Shown piece after piece: positions 58,806-64,000 of a stretch of DNA of 64,000 bases. Every line of letters begins with the position of its first letter. Positions within the stretch are counted from its first letter, which is position 1. Under the pieces are notes generated by a model that saw only the letters and a program-made list of their open reading frames with translations, was not told the origin of the DNA and ran no database searches. This DNA is from Kalmusia sp. IMI 367209 (lineage: Eukaryota > Ascomycota > Dothideomycetes > Pleosporales > Didymosphaeriaceae), in NCBI GenBank assembly GCA_027946365.1, contig JAPEUQ010000005.1, forward strand, positions 1-64,000, written 5' to 3'. The translations under genes and the position numbers were made by a program.

Positions 58806-59755
58806 AAGGAGCCAGTTTAGAGTGCACCAAGTATCGATAGCCATGGCGAGCGCAATTTAGTGTAACGAAGAACTGGGTATTGCCAAATGGGATAAATATG
58901 ATCTATATCTCTCTTCATGAGATTTTTGTCTGAATCTATTATCTTGATTGATTTCGCAAAGGAGAGGAGATGCGATCAAGTTAGTGATATAGCTTCAACA
59001 TACGAACTGTATTTTTGTAGAATCGTTCCACAGAATGAGAAAGTAGTATGTATCCTACAGAGTTGCTCGAGTGCACGTACATGATAGCTCATAAGCACAA
59101 CATCCATATACAACGAACTTTGGCCTTTCAAGGAACAGTGGGGATATATGCCCGTTTGTCAAGGTTCAGCAACGGCTATCTCTTCTTTCTCCAGCTAAGC
59201 TGAGAGAAAGGTAGTTGTGAAAGGGTGAGGTGGGGATCATGAGATCTTCCGACTATGTTATCCCACTAGGGCCATGGATTGGCCCTTGTCCGGACTTTGA
59301 GAAAGGCATATGTATATTTCACCATGCTAATCCCCACCTCATATGCTCATGTGAAACGTCCCTTTCAACTATATATGCGTCTTATGAACAGAGTAGACGT
59401 CGACCGATTCACAAAGATAATCGTCATCTAACCGGATCTGCGGAAAACACGTCCAATGTGAGGCGGAAATGGCCACTGATCATCATCTTCCTGGGCCACC
59501 ATATCACCTATTCCATGATCTACCATCAAGACGTGAGCAGTATCATAATATTTTGATTAGTATGATGTGGCACCCTTGATGACTGGAGCAGCAAACGCCA
59601 ATGATTTGATGGCGGCGAAGATGATAAATGGAAGTTGATATCGAAGTTGATGCATCGTAACAAGAAGTGCTTCTAGATGAGGACTTTTAGTTTGGCAGTC
59701 TGAATTGGTAATGGCCAAGGACCTGACCATTGAACTATCGTCTCAGAATTCCTTA
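58806..59755. other. Intergenic region with no convincing gene
   Basis: About 950 bp between the receptor pseudogene and the end of the kelch gene. The plus-strand frame at 59,230-59,556 (108 codons) has no motif. It likely contains 3' ends of both neighbours. Confidence 0.4.
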
Positions 59756-61849
59756 TCACACCTCTCGCGCCACCTCACTTGACGTCCTACTCCCACAGCT
59801 AGTCGGTCGTTTCAGCCCTGGCGTATATTCCGGCAACTCTGGAAGGTCATCTCCAGGCATTCTGATGATAGGCATACCAAGTACGCCTCCTGCTGCTGTA
59901 TTTGTGCCCGGAAGTTCAACTGCGGCTGCTGCTGTATCACGATCTGCTTCGACGCACTCTTCTGCAGCGTTCAACTCTTGAATCTCTAGACCTGGTACTT
60001 CTGCTGGTTCTTTCTCATTGATCCCTTGGAGTTCATGGAATTTCCTCTCATGTATGTCGCGTGAAAGAAGGAGATCGTCGCTATGTAACTTGGGGGACGA
60101 TTTTCCTTTGGTGCGTTTGTGGTGCCAGAAGTATGAGCCAACAGCGATGAGACCAAGTCCTACAATACCACCAACACATCCTGCGATGGTGCCAACGTGC
60201 GACTTCTTCGGCTCTGGTGATAGTATCCAGGTTGAGGGTAGAGTAGACCTTGACTTACGAAAAACCTTTCTTAGACCGTCTTCGGTCCAACCTTGTTTTG
60301 GTTCGCCAACTGTGGCCTCCCCGTCCGCTGTACCATTCGTTGCCCAAAAGAACATGTTCGGAACTTTAAAATCATTGTCATCACCTTCACCCATGAATAC
60401 ACTTCCCCATTCGAGTGTAGTCAATTCTAATAATCCCACACCTTTTCGCTGCCAGTCGCATGCTAGATTCGTGACGTTACCGCCCACCGATATCATTTGT
60501 CGCTTGCCAGCCCGATAGCACGTGTGACCTAATCTAGGAGCATCACTCACTATCCAGGCATTCGTCCATGTAAACGATGGTAAAGATAGGATAACAACAT
60601 CGTCATAACCCTTCTCAGTGATAGGATTGATACCACCAAAAAGGTAGATATGATGACTTGAATTGTCCGGCGCCGAAATCAATGTCGTGCAAAAGTCTAT
60701 TCGAGGCGGGGGAACATCACCGGTTGTCGCCTGCTCATACCACGTGCCATTGCTAGACGGATCTTTAAGATAGGAATCGAGATCGAAAACATCCACAGCG
60801 TTGAAATCAATCTATGCACTCAATTAGTGGTCAGGCTCATGAACGTACTTTTTGCGCACGCCTTGGCTGCCTACGGGATTCCGCCTCACTTACGAGTTCT
60901 CCTTGTGTTCTATAAGCGACCCGCATGTCTAAGCTAGGTTGTATTTGGCCTCCAAGTGCTACCAAGATACCACTACTACCCACCGACTCAACGTACTCCA
61001 ACGTTCCACCGACTCTTGGAAACCCCCTTTTCATCGACGATGTTGATATTCTTTCGAATGTAAAATCCACAAGATCAATGACAAGCATACCTTCTAATGG
61101 TGTGTACACGTCCGGACCGTACTTATTGGTTTGACCATTTAAGTAGAATCCAAGGGCTTGGTCGATGGCCTCTGCACCTGCGCCATGATTCGGCTGTAAT
61201 GCTTGACTGATGTTATGTTGACTCCAAGGATTAGATGGGTCGTCTGGCTGATAAGTCCATAAAGAGTTGGCAGATGTATCAGGTTGTAAACTTTCTTTAA
61301 ATGGTGTGCCTCCAAAGCGGTATATCTCGCTGGTATTGCTAGGACCATGAAAGAGATGACCAAGGTATAAGTCAGGTATAGGAGTACTTGTATCTAGGTC
61401 TGTCGAATCTTTGCTCGTTATGTCGATTGAGAGACCGTCAGTCTCATTTGGCTTTGCTTTCCAATCCCATGTTTTTGTCAAATTGATAGTCAAGATATAG
61501 TTGTCTGGACACATTAGCTGACTATTTCCATCATGAACCGGCAATCATACTGATTCCATCGTATAGGTTGCCTGAGTCGTTGAATCTTTCGACGCCACTG
61601 TCAATGTACAGGACATTATTTTTCACAACAGCTGAGTTTCTGTTTAGCTCCACGAAGCTGAAAAAAATAGCGACGAAACTTACACTGAGACCACCATCGC
61701 ATACAAAAATTCTTCACGGGATCAAGGCGAACGGTTTTGGGTGCGGACTGGGCACTAGCAAGCGCCAAGGACCACATAAAGATGACCAGCAGTATCCAAG
61801 GCGAGGCTAGATTTAAAGTATATGCTCGCCAGCCATGAGTCAGAGCCAT
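59756..61849 (-). CDS. Kelch-type extracellular protein with one membrane span
   Basis: The start at 61,849 gives a signal peptide (LASPWILLVIFMWSLALASA). The body includes NNVLYIDSGVERFNDSG, YILTINLTKTWDWK, GTLEYVESVGSSGILVALGG and, after an intron (60,812-60,893, GTAAGT...ATAG), IDFNAVDVFDLDSYLKD, HHIYLFGGINP and RQMISVGGN. These hydrophobic-GG blade ends are typical of kelch/galactose-oxidase-like propellers. Near the C-terminus a membrane span (VGTIAGCVGGIVGLGLIAVG) is followed by HHKRTKGK and a ~110-residue acidic, Pro-rich cytoplasmic tail ending SSEVAREV. Between 61,684 and about 61,540 the frame shifts twice by gaps of only 26-29 bp that look like GT...AG but are shorter than usual fungal introns. 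Micro-introns or small frameshifts are both possible. Confidence 0.7.
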
Positions 61850-63484
61850 GCTGCTAGTGCATGTGTGGTGTTGGGAAGTGTTGTGTAAAGTTGTGTAAAA
61901 GGTCCTCAGTGAGGAGAACGGTAGCCCAATATGCAAGTGCTCATTATAACGCTTTCCCGGCGTTCGTGACTTCTCAGCCCTGCACACGCTCTGCAGGCTT
62001 TGCTATGGTGAGATCTCCGCCAACAGTATGCTACCAGTGTGCGGTTATTGCGAGAGATCCTTGATACGCTAGGTGGCTGGCTTAGGCCCTACTGGTCTAA
62101 GCTTCGCAGAGGAGCGATCTTTCCAATAAAATGCAGCAGCTCTGAACTTCGGCTGTAATAGAATATGAGCCATCAGCGCGCTGTGTTAGATTGACCATAG
62201 ACATTACGTCTGAGCTTGTAACGAGGAAGCTGGCAGCCAGTCTTTTCCATTCAAGTGTAGCCGGCAGGCTGCAAAGAGTTCTCGGCGTGACCTATCCGCT
62301 GTCGATTCCTGGTATGGCGCCGCTTACTCATGATGAGAACGGCATCAGATGCTTCAGCCTTACCAAATGAGAGGTGCTCAGGAAACCCGCCAACAACCTC
62401 GACGCCACTGGTGGGTCATACTCCTAACAGTGCAGAAGCATGGGGGAGAAAAAGGCAAACGCGAGGCATCTAAAACAGGTCTAGTAAACAGCGCAACGAG
62501 TTCAGAGCAAGGAAGGTGGGCCACGGCTTGGCGTCCGGATTAGGCATTCCTGGAAGAACACGATCGTGTTGGTTCGTAATTCATCGTTACGCCAAGCTTG
62601 CGTGCGTCACAGAAGATACAATGTTAGCCAAAGATAGAATGGAAGGAGCACTGTTCTACAGCCCAGATGCGCTCCTTGCCTCATTGCGCCTCGCCGGATG
62701 ATCTGCAACGGATGTGGTGGCCCACGCAGGGCGTAGGCACACCCGTTGAGATCCTTGTAGTGCTTACAAGGTAAAATGTAATGAAGACACTCATTTCTAG
62801 CCAATGAGACTGCTGCAACCAATATCTCTCCAGGTGAAGAGCTCCTGTAGATCTTGTAGCTTGGCTTACACGCATCAGTAGCATGTCATCCAATTGAAGT
62901 CCTTGCATGTTCTGATGTCAGCGTGGAACATCGGCCTTTTGAAACAACATAGCAAGAATGAGTTTAGAGGTGACATGGTCAGGGACCTACATTTGCCTTC
63001 TAGTCAGCTAAGAACTGCGCACCCGGCATCTCCGATGCTCCTCCACCCTGCGCTAGCACACCAATTCAAATGCACGTTATTTTAAACGTTTTCGAGACTA
63101 TCCAAAGTACGTACGTGGTTTTTTTTAGGTGTCCACACATTGGAAGGCCCACGAGATCCATCATCTATCTTTCACCACTATAATCCACAAAGCAAATTGT
63201 AGGGTCAAACTTATTCCGCTTACTTCCTAGCTTTGGAATGATCCAGAAGCTTCTCACACTTCATGGAGAGAAGGAGTAATAGAGATAGGGCAAAGGTAAT
63301 GATAATGACAATAATAAAAGCATCAGTATTACCTTTGACAATAGTAGTAGAAACTTCCTCTCACTTTCCTAATCCTAATCCATCAAGAAATGAGCTCCTA
63401 AATTCGTACCCTATAAAGCTTGGTAAGAGTGCTGTCCTCACTTGTGTTACTTACTCGCTATGCATCCTACTTAAGATTATATTC
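61850..63484. other. Intergenic region with no convincing gene
   Basis: Both strands contain only short frames (75 codons at most). An imperfect inverted pair, AAAGGTAAT at about 63,292 and ATTACCTTT at about 63,330, flanks an A-rich loop. No family could be recognised. Confidence 0.4.
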
Positions 63485-64000
63485 TTATAGTATATATCTA
63501 CCTCTAGTTCCACAATTACTTCTGCATTGCTGCCAGAGACCACCACAGCGATAGCAGAATTCTGCGCGGCACCGACAAATGATGTGCAGGCAACCGTCCC
63601 TTCTTTTTACCATTTCTCCGCATCTGGGACATGGCTTCCAACCCGTCACAGCGGCCAGCGCACGCACTTGCTCGGTAGCTTGGTCCGCCGTGCGACCCTT
63701 ACCAGTATGGTCCCTTGTCCGACAATGTCTACAGGTGTCAATCCGGCACATTGTGCATCGGGCTAGGTCTGGTCCATGATAGTTCGCAAGGGGGGATGAA
63801 GACACCACACTCAGTGTTTGCGCAATACGTCGGGTTCGGCGTCGTCTGTTCGAGCACCAGTAATTCGTAGCGCTCCTGAAAATCGATTTCGACCAAATCT
63901 GCGACTAATCTCACAGGTGGGATTTTTTGGCAGCAGTTGAATACGGATCTCGATGCGTACGATGCTTCGATGGCATGTCTCAGACAAGTTCGGCAATACC
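63485..64000 (-). pseudogene. RBR-type E3 ubiquitin ligase, C-terminal part (incomplete at window edge, frameshifted)
   Basis: The minus strand enters from the window edge with a RING1-end-like segment (LVADLVEIDFQERYELLVLE), then the IBR start NPTYCANTECGVFIPP. A one-base frame change at about 63,800, in a run of C, joins it to ANYHGPDLARCTMC, CRHCRTRDHTGKG, and the RING2/Rcat segment GWKPCPRCGEMVKRRDGCLH with IICRCRAEFCYRCG, ending at 63,485. The Cys of HIIC would be the catalytic thioester Cys of RBR ligases. The frameshift could be a real lesion or a sequence error. The N-terminal part lies outside the window. Confidence 0.75.

Overview
This window looks like a nuclear contig from a filamentous ascomycete (Pezizomycotina). 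The evidence is short GT-AG introns of about 45-75 bp, fungal families (PTH11-like receptor, fungal APH kinase, kelch membrane protein, pectin methylesterase), and a sharp two-compartment composition. Bases 1 to about 31,000 are extremely AT-rich, rich in TpA and poor in TpG/CpA. Recognisable transposon proteins there carry almost only C-to-T/G-to-A changes (Gln to stop, Asp to Asn, Cys/His to Tyr), which is the signature of repeat-induced point mutation (RIP). From about 31 kb onward the composition is balanced and gene-like. A plant-associated fungus is plausible because of the giant pectinesterase; the species cannot be named from sequence alone.

Layout. 1-11.7 kb: RIP-ruined repeats with a few translatable traces. 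11.68-18.59 kb: a complete but dead Ty3/Gypsy LTR retrotransposon with two ~187 bp LTRs, protease, reverse transcriptase, RNase H and integrase in order, and an apparent antisense frame before the 3' LTR. 20.66-27.59 kb: a ~30 bp minisatellite split by a ~6 kb hAT DNA transposon (about 20,828-26,804) that left a clear target-site duplication. 27.7-28.9 kb: a RIP-mutated Fot1/pogo transposase. 28.9-31 kb: featureless AT-rich DNA.

The most interesting object is the hAT element. Besides a decayed hAT transposase (BED finger, split DDE core, C-terminal dimerisation domain) it encodes, divergently and close to its left end, an intact three-exon histone H3 variant (21,197-21,741, minus strand, 147 aa predicted). 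Its fold is H3-like, but the tail has lost the sequence contexts of Lys9 and Lys27. Between the H3 gene and the transposase lies a degraded gene for a charged, helical protein with a strongly acidic C-terminal part. The element is less RIP-marked than its surroundings. A transposon that carries its own histone H3 suggests interference with host chromatin or silencing; this is a hypothesis.

The gene-bearing half. 32.1-37.3 kb: RIP-like pseudogenes of an amidase and two remnants of the AsaB/CmcJ-type hydroxylase-desaturase family. 40.7-41.6 kb: an intact APH-family kinase-like gene. 42.7-43.2 kb: an unrecognised gene. 43.55-50.72 kb: one gene predicted to encode a 2,333-residue secreted protein with five tandem pectin methylesterase domains and a ~450-residue Ser/Thr-rich tail; its four exons sum to an exact multiple of three. 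55.3-61.8 kb: a SnoaL/NTF2-like gene, an isochorismatase-family pseudogene, a PTH11-like receptor pseudogene and a kelch-type single-pass membrane protein. 63.5-64 kb: the C-terminal part of an RBR-type ubiquitin ligase running off the window. No rRNA, tRNA or CRISPR array was seen.
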